A stretch of DNA of 16,150 nt from M55B165 sp051744245 (GTDB lineage: Bacteria > Actinomycetota > Humimicrobiia > Humimicrobiales > Humimicrobiaceae): the NCBI GenBank assembly GCA_051744245.1, contig JBNJCV010000036.1:1-16150 (forward strand). The letters are read 5' to 3'. Below the pieces are notes generated by a model. It did no database searches. It saw only the letters and a program-made list of their open reading frames with translations, and was not told where the DNA came from. Of the stretch, positions 7,469-14,156 are shown one piece after another. Made by a program: the position numbers and the translations under genes. The number at the start of each line of letters is the position of its first letter. Position 1 is the stretch's first letter.

Positions 7469-7504
7469 TGTTAAACTTTTTTAATAAAGACAAAAGGGAG
7501 ACAA

Positions 7505-8452
7505 ATGCCACTTGTAAATCTTAAAGATATAATTGAAGATGCCAGGCAAAACAAATATAGCCTGGGGTGTTTTAACGTATTTAACACTGAATCGCTTGAA
7601 GGCACAATAACTGCAGCCATAAATATGAAAAGCCCTGTCGTTTTGGCTATTTATCAACTCCACTTTAAATACAGCAACCTGGAAAGCTTCACGGTACTTG
7701 CCAGGAAAGTAGCAAATATGGTGGATATCCCGGTTGCCCTCCACCTGGAATATGCAACCAGCTTGAAGGAAATAGTTAGAGCAATAAGATATGGCTTTAC
7801 CTCGCTAATGTTTGTTGGGCCGGAAGATATAGGCTTGGGACAAAAAATTGAATTAACCAAAAAGGCAGCAGAAATAGCCCACAGCGGTGGATTGCTTTTA
7901 GAATCCGAAATTAGCGGAATGGTAACAGCAGGGGAAAACAGCAGTAAAAGCAATGGCGCAGGCCTTGAGCAAACCATAGAATTTATAAATAAAACCGGCA
8001 TTGACATTCTGAGCCCTGATATTGGCTCCGTGCATGGTTTGACTGAAGGCAAAGCAACCCTTAACCTAAACCTATTAGACGAAATAAATGCAGCTACAAA
8101 CTGTTACCTTTCCATGCATGGGGGATCCGGAGTAGATGATGAGACTATAAGAAAGGCTATCAATCTAGGCATATGCAAATCTTCAGTTTTTAGCTTAATA
8201 TCAAAGACAGCAGTAAATAGAATAAAAACGGCCGTTGCTAGTAATCCAGATATAGTAAGCTTATCTAATGAAACCAGGAAAGGATTCAAAGAAGCCATTG
8301 AAAACAGGCTAGAAGTTTTTGGAAGCAAGAATATAGTAAAAACAAAGGCTAACCGTAGTTATATAAACAATATTAAAACAGGAGCAGAAAAAACAGATAT
8401 GGTTGAATTAATAACAAAAGAAATATTAAAGCAAATAAGAACAAAACTTTAA
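7505..8452 (+). CDS. Class II (zinc) fructose/tagatose-bisphosphate aldolase-like protein with altered active site, 315 aa
   Basis: The fold and most motifs match class II ketose-bisphosphate aldolases (FbaA, GatY, KbaY): SLGCFNVFNTESLEG (19-33), GFTSLMF (97-103), DIGSVHGLTEG (172-182) and MHGGSGVDDETI (204-215). Zinc ligands corresponding to GatY His180 and His208 are present (His177, His205). The motif that should read H-L-D-H, with catalytic Asp82 and zinc ligand His83, reads H-L-Glu82-Tyr83. The K-x-N-V-A-T motif for the substrate phosphate reads K-S-S-V-F-S (225-230). Canonical aldolase chemistry is therefore doubtful. The protein is full length with no other sign of decay, and its C-terminus (about 285-315) is Lys-rich. 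ATG 7505 follows AAGGGAG. It is the middle gene of an operon with an SDR and an iron-sulfur flavoprotein. Family: sure. Reaction: unknown. Confidence 0.85.
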   Translation: MPLVNLKDIIEDARQNKYSLGCFNVFNTESLEGTITAAINMKSPVVLAIYQLHFKYSNLESFTVLARKVANMVDIPVALHLEYATSLKEIVRAIRYGFTSLMFVGPEDIGLGQKIELTKKAAEIAHSGGLLLESEISGMVTAGENSSKSNGAGLEQTIEFINKTGIDILSPDIGSVHGLTEGKATLNLNLLDEINAATNCYLSMHGGSGVDDETIRKAINLGICKSSVFSLISKTAVNRIKTAVASNPDIVSLSNETRKGFKEAIENRLEVFGSKNIVKTKANRSYINNIKTGAEKTDMVELITKEILKQIRTKL

Positions 8453-8462
8453 GGGGGTTTTT

Positions 8463-9038
8463 ATGAAGGTTACTGCATTTAACGGTAGCCCGAGAAAAAA
8501 GGGAAACACATTTATAGCCATTAATACCGTATTTGATGAATTAGAAAAGGAAAGCATTAAAACAGAACTGGTGCATGTAGGAGGTAAATTAATTAAAGGA
8601 TGCACAGATTGTGGCAAATGTAAAAAAAATAAAGACGGCTATTGCATCATAGAAGATGATATATTTAATGATTGTCTTAAAAAAATGTATGATTCAGAAG
8701 GAGTAATTATTGCATCTCCAGTATATTTTGGATCAGTAACTCCAGAAACAAAAGCCCTAATAGACAGAACTGGATATTGTGCCAGGGCAAATGATTACCT
8801 GTTAAAAAGAAAGGTAGGAGCAGCAATTGTTTGCCTAAGGCGGGGCGGCGATGTAGATGCTTTCAATCAGATAAATAACTTATTCTTTTTAAACCAGATG
8901 ATAATACCATGCTCAGTTTACTGGAACATGGGGCTAGGTAGAAAAATAGGAGAAATAAAAGCTGATAAAGAAGGCCTGGAAAACTATAGGATTTTAGGCC
9001 AAAATATAGCATGGACGTTAAAGAAGCTAAATGCATGA
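8463..9038 (+). CDS. Iron-sulfur flavoprotein (NADPH-dependent FMN reductase family), 191 aa
   Basis: A flavodoxin-fold electron carrier of the iron-sulfur flavoprotein (Isf) type. NGSPRKKGNT (7-16) is the FMN-phosphate loop. The compact cluster motif C47-x2-C50-x2-C53-x7-C61 binds one [4Fe-4S], and SPVYFGSVTPETKALIDR (85-102) is the flavin-contact/dimer segment. Isf proteins shuttle electrons between ferredoxin and acceptors such as O2, H2O2 or organic substrates in anaerobes. Here it is the last gene of the operon: its AAGGGGG ribosome site overlaps the aldolase stop codon, so the two are translationally coupled. This suggests a redox step tied to the SDR/aldolase-like pair. The protein ends at the normal length for the family. 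It converges with the AKR gene, with only 95 nt between and no clear terminator there. Confidence 0.88.
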   Translation: MKVTAFNGSPRKKGNTFIAINTVFDELEKESIKTELVHVGGKLIKGCTDCGKCKKNKDGYCIIEDDIFNDCLKKMYDSEGVIIASPVYFGSVTPETKALIDRTGYCARANDYLLKRKVGAAIVCLRRGGDVDAFNQINNLFFLNQMIIPCSVYWNMGLGRKIGEIKADKEGLENYRILGQNIAWTLKKLNA

Positions 9039-9133
9039 ATTTAGTTCCATTCCTAAAAGCAACACAAAAAAATATTTAACCTTGTAACACGGCAGGGCAA
9101 AGTTAATTAAAGTAGACCGCATTCTATTAAAAA

Positions 9134-10120
9134 TTATTCCAAATTGCTTAGTTTAAGCTTCTGTACAGCTTCTTTTAGCTTTTCTATATCAGCACTCGCT
9201 ATCTCTATATTCCCAGCCTGTGCATTTTCTCTTGCCTGGAAAACATTTCTTGTTCCACACAATGCCCCAACTCCGCCCTGGTTAATTAAGGAAGCCACTG
9301 ATAATTGAGCCACCGTAATCCCATAGCTGTCTGCCATAGGCCTAAACACATTATCAATCATCTTATTTATTTTTTCCCTGTTTTCTTTTAAAAATCTGGG
9401 ATCAGTTTTTCTGACGTCATCACCCTTAAATTTTCTGTCAGCCCCTATCTTTCCAGTTAAAAGGCCTTTGGCCATTGGGCCGTATGCTAATAAAGTTACC
9501 GAATTATCCTTACACCACGGCAAAAGGTCATACTCAATTTCTGTATCAAGCAAACTGTATTTTTCCTGGTCAACATCCAGTTGCCCAGCCCTGTTATACT
9601 CTTCAATCTGGTCTAAGGTTGCATTACAGGCTCCAATAGCCCTAATCTTACCTTGTTTTTTTAGATCCAATAATGCTTCCATGGTGTCTTCTATGGGAGT
9701 GGTGTGGTCTTGCCAATGAGTTTGATACAAATCAATATAATCGGTACCAAGCCTTTTAAGGCTTTGCTCCACTTCATATTTTACCGACTCGGGACCTAAG
9801 TACCTGTAAACTTTTTCACCTGTTTCATAATCCAAAAAATGAGTACCTTTATCTGTGTGCCAAACCAACCCGCATTTGGTGGCAATGACTAACTTGTCTC
9901 TTTTCCCTTTTATGCTCTTGCCAACAATTTCCTCCGAATAGCCTTTTCCGTAAGCCGGCGCAGTGTCAATAAAATTAATACCTTGGCTTATAGCTTCATC
10001 AATAGCCCGCATAGACTCTTTTTCATCTGTGCCTCCCCACAACCAGCCTCCAATAGCCCATGCGCCGAAGGCAACAGCGGATACCTTTATATCTGTCTTT
10101 CCCAATTTCAAATACTTCAT
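9134..10120 (-). CDS. Aldo/keto reductase, 328 aa
   Basis: A single-domain AKR of the IolS/YajO-like group. The catalytic tetrad is Asp52, Tyr57, Lys82 and His135 (IDTAPAYGKGYSEE at 51-64, ATKCGL at 80-85, QTHWQDH at 133-139). NADPH loops are at about 213-222 (YGPMAKGLLT) and 287-297 (LCGTRN). Members reduce aldehydes or sugars, or oxidise polyols such as inositol derivatives. The open frame extends to a TTG at 10186, but ATG 10120 is chosen because GTGGGGA lies at the right distance upstream and MKYLKLGKTD is the usual AKR start. It is divergent from the DUF2267 gene. It has no ferredoxin tail, unlike the AKR at 5467, and the two are clearly different subfamilies. The physiological substrate is not readable. 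Confidence 0.88.
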   Translation of the reverse strand: MKYLKLGKTDIKVSAVAFGAWAIGGWLWGGTDEKESMRAIDEAISQGINFIDTAPAYGKGYSEEIVGKSIKGKRDKLVIATKCGLVWHTDKGTHFLDYETGEKVYRYLGPESVKYEVEQSLKRLGTDYIDLYQTHWQDHTTPIEDTMEALLDLKKQGKIRAIGACNATLDQIEEYNRAGQLDVDQEKYSLLDTEIEYDLLPWCKDNSVTLLAYGPMAKGLLTGKIGADRKFKGDDVRKTDPRFLKENREKINKMIDNVFRPMADSYGITVAQLSVASLINQGGVGALCGTRNVFQARENAQAGNIEIASADIEKLKEAVQKLKLSNLE

Positions 10121-10218
10121 ATCAATCCCCACAAAATTAATTGATAATCCTAATAAATATTTAACAGGTTTTATAATGATATTCAAGGAAATTAAAAAAA
10201 CAAGTAAAATCTAATAGT

Positions 10219-10247
10219 TTGAGCCATTATATTGTTGTTGGTAATAT
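10219..10247 (+). promoter_or_regulatory. Promoter of the DUF2267 gene
   Basis: TTGAGC (10219-10224) and TAATAT (10242-10247) are separated by exactly 17 nt, giving a start point near 10254 and a leader of about 25 nt before ATG 10279. The -35 hexamer contains the TTG that would otherwise serve as an upstream start codon, which argues for the downstream start. Confidence 0.5.
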
Positions 10248-10278
10248 AAAAACAAGTTCAGCAAAAATGGAGGTCCAT

Positions 10279-10683
10279 ATGAATATTTTTCAAAATACTA
10301 TACAAAAATCAAATGAATGGATTAAAGATTTAAACAGAGAATTTAGTTGGGATGATTATCACAAAACATACATTGCCCTAAAGGCAACTATAATTGAACT
10401 AAGGGAAAGGCTTACCCTAAAAGAAACTGCGGATTTTGGCTCCCAGCTGCCCATGCTTATAAGGGGACTATTTTTTGAAGGTTGGAGCCCAAAAAGGGAA
10501 CCTAAAAAATATAATAAAGAAGAATTTTTAAAAAATATACACTCTTATTTTCAGGATGATCCTGATATAGATCCAGAAAAAATTGCAAAAACAGTTTTTC
10601 AATTTTTCTCTTCTAAAATTTCTGCAGGGGAAATTAAAGATATTAAAAGTATACTGCCAGAGGATATGGAAAAATTATGGTAG
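10279..10683 (+). CDS. DUF2267 family protein, 134 aa
   Basis: A small soluble, probably all-helical protein of the DUF2267 family. Recognisable segments are WIKDLNREFSWDD-YHKTYIALKA (14-36), LRERLTLKETADFGSQLPML (42-61), IRGLFFEGWSP (62-72) and the C-terminal SAGEIKDIKSILPEDMEKLW (115-134). The length is normal. The start at ATG 10279 is supported by GGAGG at 10269-10273 with 5 nt spacing. The frame is open further upstream to a TTG at 10219, but that sits in the presumed -35 box. The family's function is unknown; many members are reported in stress- or envelope-associated loci, and nothing here adds to that. The next gene (methyltransferase) begins 53 nt later on the same strand and may be co-transcribed. 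Confidence 0.85.
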   Translation: MNIFQNTIQKSNEWIKDLNREFSWDDYHKTYIALKATIIELRERLTLKETADFGSQLPMLIRGLFFEGWSPKREPKKYNKEEFLKNIHSYFQDDPDIDPEKIAKTVFQFFSSKISAGEIKDIKSILPEDMEKLW

Positions 10684-10735
10684 CCACTGGTATTTAATTT
10701 TGTCAAAAGGCTACACTTCAATTTGGAATAAATAA

Positions 10736-11298
10736 TTGAGTTTTAAAAACCCTAGTAAGCTAGAAATAATTGCCGAAGAATTACTCACCTACAGGCTTGG
10801 ATTCTTTATTTACAAGCCTTTTTTAAAATTTATTAATCCACAAGGCATCGAGAAAGTAATAGATTTTAGATGTGGCGGTGGATCATTTGCAAAACAAGTA
10901 ATAAAAAAGATTGGAGCTGGTTCTCTAACTTGCATCGATTCTTCTAATTTTTGGGTTAACAAAGCTAAAAAAAGATTTAAAAGATATAAAAACATTAGTT
11001 TCACTTCTAGCATAAATGATAGTAAGTTGGCAAGTGGTTCTTTTGACCTGGCTTGCATCCATTTTGTTTTACACGATATAGACAAAGATAAAAGGAAAAA
11101 CATAATTAACAACATTTCCAGCAAGTTAAAAAAAGATGGAAAGATATTTATAAAGGGCCCATAGCAGATCATCACGGGCTGCATCCTGATAAAATAAGAG
11201 AGGCCATGGATCAGACTGGCTTTAAGGAAAAAAAATGCAGAAAAGATAAACCCTTGATTACTTCTCCTACCTTTACCGCAGAATATACCCGGTTGTAG
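10736..11298 (+). pseudogene. Class I SAM-dependent methyltransferase with one -1 frameshift
   Basis: A Rossmann-like methyltransferase. Motif I is VIDFRCGGGSFA (41-52), where Arg replaces the usual Gly of D-x-G-C-G. Acidic motif II lies in LTCIDSSNF (64-72), and motif IV is GSFDLACIHFVLHDI (101-115). The first frame ends at TAG 11162-11164 after FIKGP (residue 142). In the -1 frame translation continues without interruption as IADHHGLHPDKIREAMDQTG, then FKEKKCRKDKPLI to TAG 11296-11298, the expected C-terminal half of this fold. The joined product would be 187 residues. The shift site lies at A-AAG-GGC (11152-11158). TTG 10736 is the only possible start in the frame after a preceding stop, with no convincing Shine-Dalgarno. 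A mutation or assembly error is the simplest cause. Recoding is possible. Confidence 0.7.
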
Positions 11299-11638
11299 GC
11301 CTAATTAATATTAAAACCAATAATCTAAATAAATCAGGGTAAGGCAACCTTTTGGAGAAAACCTTTATACGCCACATATGTTAATTGATCATCCGGAAGT
11401 TTGCAGGGGTTTATATAAAAAATACGACATATATCCCACCCATGAGAGGGCTGAATAGGTTACTGTTGTAAATTGATAAATATTCCAGACAGGTAAGGGA
11501 TATTTTTAAAAAAGTATGGGAGAAAGAAAAACATAATTACTATAGTAACAGGGAAACTTAGATTATTATCCTTTTTAAACCCCCAAACAGCCAGTATTAA
11601 TATTCTGTAATGACTCCAGTTTTTGCTAAATTATTAAA
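11299..11638 (+). pseudogene. Unidentified decayed coding fragments
   Basis: No intact gene lies in this stretch. ATG 11378 opens a 26-codon frame, MLIDHPEVCRGLYKKYDIYP, then THERAE and TAG 11456. A second frame, about 11472-11561, reads IDKYSRQVRDIFKKVWEKEK, then HNYYSNRET and stop. Both look like real protein sequence rather than random AT-rich frames, and they are probably parts of one gene broken by indels. I do not recognise the family. The remaining bases up to the heliorhodopsin stop show nothing further. Confidence 0.35.
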
Positions 11639-12430
11639 TTATGAGGGTTGCATAGTTCCTGCAAACACCAGCCAGGCCAGGATTGTTTTAGCAAAAAGAC
11701 TTAAAAGGATATATCCCCTTTCCCCATATAGGTAATTTTTCCACCTTCCAACCTTTTTATATTGCAAAATCATGTTTAGCGGAAACAGATTAAAGAAAAC
11801 AAAATACGAGCCGAAAATAGCATAAACAAACCAGGGTATTTGCCCGAAATTTCCCCCGCCCAAAAAATACATTAGAATTATTGCCCACGGGAACGCACCT
11901 GCAAAACTTCCAATAATAAAAGCTGTCCAATTGGTTTTAGAAGTAGCCTGGTTATGTATCTCCATCATAAGACCGCATAAATTCATGGTAGCATTTAACC
12001 CAACTATCAGTATTATGCTGCCCAAATCATATACTCCAAACAGCATAGCAATTATTACTATCATTACCGATGAGCTTAGGGCATATTCAAACCATCTGAA
12101 ATAATTAATCCCTTTTGATAACCTGTCATTATAAAATGAATTTAATTTCGGCAATACTACTAAAAAATGGGCAATTGCAGACATGAATAAAAAAATTGAA
12201 ACTATAGCGCCAATTGGAATGTTGCCAACATTATTGGTTTCTGTAACTAATCTTCCCAATCCTTCATCATAAGTTAAAAACGATACTGTAAATGGAAGTT
12301 TAAAATTTTTAATACTTTCAATAGTGAGCCCCAAAACCAGCATCAACACCGCCTGTATAAAATGCAGGCCAGCCATTACGCCATTAAACTTTCTTAAATA
12401 CGGAAATGAAATCCCCAGAGATCTTTCCAT
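11639..12430 (-). CDS. Heliorhodopsin, 263 aa
   Basis: A seven-helix retinal protein of the heliorhodopsin family, which sits in the membrane with its N-terminus inside, opposite to type-1 rhodopsins. The Schiff-base lysine is Lys248 in helix 7 (LLSLFAKTILAW), with Ser244 four residues before it. The counterion Glu115 lies in the helix-3 signature FRWFEYALSSSVMI. Family histidines are present in helix 1 (GLHFIQ) and helix 2 (AIAHFLVV). GVYDLGSIILIVGLNATMN and VFFNLFPLNMILQYKKVG are further diagnostic stretches. All key residues are kept, so it should bind retinal. No ion-transport motif exists in this family, and a sensory, enzymatic-coupling or stress role is proposed. ATG 12430 is chosen over 12436 because AAGGGGG abuts the latter but is 6 nt from the former. 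It is the last gene of a run with DsrE, DUF6512 and a dead mscL. No retinal-synthesis gene is present in the window. Confidence 0.93.
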   Translation of the reverse strand: MERSLGISFPYLRKFNGVMAGLHFIQAVLMLVLGLTIESIKNFKLPFTVSFLTYDEGLGRLVTETNNVGNIPIGAIVSIFLFMSAIAHFLVVLPKLNSFYNDRLSKGINYFRWFEYALSSSVMIVIIAMLFGVYDLGSIILIVGLNATMNLCGLMMEIHNQATSKTNWTAFIIGSFAGAFPWAIILMYFLGGGNFGQIPWFVYAIFGSYFVFFNLFPLNMILQYKKVGRWKNYLYGERGYILLSLFAKTILAWLVFAGTMQPS

Positions 12431-12504
12431 AGCCATCCCCCTTCTATTTATTATTAAAGAAAAATATAATATATAAAAAACACTTTTACCATAAGAAATA
12501 AATT

Positions 12505-12532
12505 AGGGAGTTTTTTTCTATAAAAAACCCCT
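12505..12532. terminator. Hairpin between the mscL remnant and heliorhodopsin
   Basis: AGGGAGTTTTTT pairs with AAAAAACCCCT with one bulged base around a 5-nt loop. It ends just before the mscL stop codon (12533-12535). Read from the plus strand it is followed by TTATTTTT. Read from the minus strand the tail is AATTTATTTC. It could partly separate heliorhodopsin transcription from the genes upstream. Confidence 0.4.
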
Positions 12533-12919
12533 TTATTTTTCCAACTGGGAAGTACAATTAGGGCATTTAACTGCATCTATGCTAATAATAGTTTTACAAT
12601 AGAGACACTTTTTATTGGTAGGCGCTGAAGGTTTTTTCTCTTCCTTTCTTCTGAACCTGTTTATGCTTTTAATTATAAAAAATAATATAACCGCAACTAT
12701 CAGAAAGATTAAAATAGTATTTGGGGTGCACTACCAGTACTTAAAACAACATAAAAATTTGAAAAATCAGTATCACCAATAAGCCAACCTATAAAAGGCA
12801 TTAAAATATCATTTACCAGAGAAGTGACTATGGCTACTAAATGCTGCCCCTATAACTATACCAATAGCCAAATCAACAACGCTTCCCCTTAATATAAATT
12901 CCTTTAACTCTTTAAACAT
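12533..12919 (-). pseudogene. mscL: Large-conductance mechanosensitive channel MscL with C-terminal zinc ribbon, broken
   Basis: ATG 12919, after GAAAGG, opens MFKELKEFILRGSVVDLAIG and IVIGAAFS, the invariant first helix of MscL. The frame then shifts, and IVTSLVNDILMPFIGWLIGD and TDFSNFYVVLSTG follow in another frame. The original frame returns with NTILIFLIVAVILFFIIKSI (helix 2), a linker RFRRKEEKKPSAPTN, and a zinc ribbon C-x2-C-x10-C-x2-C (CLYC then CPNC), ending TAA 12533-12535. About 20 residues normally between the loop and helix 2 are missing. The two frame changes compensate, but the middle is out of frame and the gene should be inactive. MscL proteins with such a ribbon occur in several bacteria. 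It lies between DUF6512 (67 nt) and heliorhodopsin (102 nt) on the same strand. Confidence 0.8.
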
Positions 12920-12986
12920 AAACCTTTCACCCTTGCTAAATAATTTAAAATTTTAATCTTCATAAAATAATTTATACTATTTATAA

Positions 12987-13523
12987 TTATTTCATTATCC
13001 CAAATTTTCCATAAATTGGATCCCTGAATAATTCAAATCTTGGAGGATAATAAGAGAAAAGGCTAAATGCTAATACCTCTATAATCAACAAGATTATCCC
13101 AATTACTTGCATCCATGCGTGGTATCTCCTCCCGGAAATTATCTTATAACTTGCCAGTTGTGCAACTATTATAGCTATTAAAAATATTAAAATGTCAACC
13201 GCTAAATTATTTTCTCCTGTAATAAAAATATATAAATAAAAAAGACCAGGTATCAGGAAAGCAATAACGAGGTAGGATATAGATTTAGCAAAAAGAAAGG
13301 CTTTTATTTTTCTACCAAAAGAAAAAAATTCAATTATTCCAAATATAAAAGCTGGCCAGAAACCGATCTTAATATGTTCCCAGGTACTTTCATTAACAGC
13401 CCCAATTACAGCTATAGGTTTTAGGTAACCGCTCATCTCATATATGAAATGAAATAATGCACCAAGAAGGAAAATAAAAGCCATTCCCGCCATTTCCCAA
13501 ATTAAAATTTTTTTCTTGTTCAA
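12987..13523 (-). CDS. DUF6512-type integral membrane protein, 178 aa
   Basis: A small membrane protein of about five helices (about 9-27, 53-68, 80-100, 108-129, 138-157). Conserved-looking motifs are GALFHFIYEMSG (21-32), GAVNESTWEHIKIGFWP (41-57) and the C-terminal YYPPRFELFRDPIYGKFGI (158-176), which match the DUF6512 pattern as I remember it. The family's function is unknown. The loop N-E-S-x-W-E-H-x-K before the second helix has the look of an active or ligand site. The start is TTG 13523, supported by AGAAGG 8 nt upstream. It follows the DsrE-like gene by 12 nt (its ribosome site directly follows that gene's stop), so the two are surely co-transcribed. A reading as an uncharacterised transporter or sensor is inference only. 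Confidence 0.75.
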   Translation of the reverse strand: MNKKKILIWEMAGMAFIFLLGALFHFIYEMSGYLKPIAVIGAVNESTWEHIKIGFWPAFIFGIIEFFSFGRKIKAFLFAKSISYLVIAFLIPGLFYLYIFITGENNLAVDILIFLIAIIVAQLASYKIISGRRYHAWMQVIGIILLIIEVLAFSLFSYYPPRFELFRDPIYGKFGIMK

Positions 13524-13535
13524 ATTATTATCCTT

Positions 13536-13883
13536 CTAAAAAGTTATTACTTTTCTTCCTTCCTTCAAATATTCGGTTAAAGGTTCCCCCATATATTTTA
13601 CATCAACACCCAATTCTTCTAATTTCTTGCTAATTCCATAGTTATCTGAACATTTTTTGCAGGCCTCTAATTTTATGCCCAATTCCTTAATTCGAGTAAT
13701 ATATTCCTGAAGTTCAAAATCCTGGCTAAGTAAATTTCCAGAAGGGCCCCAAATGACCAGGGTTACATCTTTCCACCATCCCTTCTTTTTTGAATTAAAT
13801 GCATAAAGAAACGTCATCTCCTTTGCAACTCCCCTATCAGCGCTAGACCATATAACCACTAATTTTTCATTGGCATCAACCAT
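13536..13883 (-). CDS. DsrE/DsrF-like family protein, 115 aa
   Basis: A small cytoplasmic protein of the DsrE-like fold, whose members handle sulfur or act as redox/peroxide-associated proteins. Motifs are KLVVIWSSADRGVA (7-20), the WWKDVTLVIWGPSG stretch (36-49), the Cys pair ACKKCSDNYG (74-83, C-x2-C at Cys75/Cys78) and MGEPLTEYLKEG (98-109). The C-x-x-C is the expected reactive site of this subgroup and replaces the single Cys of true DsrE. Length is complete. ATG 13881-13883 is preceded by AAAGGAAG with about 4 nt spacing. It is the first gene of a minus-strand run (DsrE, DUF6512, mscL remnant, heliorhodopsin). No dsrAB or other sulfur genes are near, so a sulfur-oxidation role is not supported. 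Confidence 0.8.
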   Translation of the reverse strand: MVDANEKLVVIWSSADRGVAKEMTFLYAFNSKKKGWWKDVTLVIWGPSGNLLSQDFELQEYITRIKELGIKLEACKKCSDNYGISKKLEELGVDVKYMGEPLTEYLKEGRKVITF

Positions 13884-14139
13884 TATTCTTCCTTTCTATT
13901 ATTTAACATCTATTTATAATAATACATTTATAAAAATTTATTATAAGTATTTTTCTTAATTGATAATTTCTAATAAACTGCCTGCTCTGCTATTTATCCC
14001 TAAAAACCTAATTGTTAGTTAGTTAAAATACATAAAAGTAAAACTTTTTAAGCTATTATGAGTCTATTTATAAGTAAGAAGTGCAGGCTTTACTTTAAAG
14101 GTCTGGTCTGTCAAAATTAATAACAAGAATTAATAATTC
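13884..14139. other. Divergent intergenic region between dsrE-like and radical SAM genes
   Basis: About 250 bases of very AT-rich DNA separate two divergent genes, so it should hold both promoters. TATAAT-like boxes are plentiful on both strands, but no -35/-10 pair at 16-18 nt stands out. No RNA gene or palindrome was seen. Confidence 0.4.
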
Positions 14140-14156
14140 GGAGGTAAAAGAAATAA

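Noticed and set aside
10121..10186. N-terminal extension of the AKR from TTG 10186
   Set aside because: The extra 22 residues match nothing in the family, while ATG 10120 has a good ribosome site and begins with the standard AKR strand.
10219..10278. N-terminal extension of the DUF2267 protein from TTG 10219
   Set aside because: The TTG falls in the likely -35 box, and a strong GGAGG precedes ATG 10279, which matches the family's usual N-terminus.
12431..12436. Heliorhodopsin start at ATG 12436
   Set aside because: The AAGGGGG ribosome site directly abuts this codon. The second ATG at 12430 has a proper 6-nt spacing.
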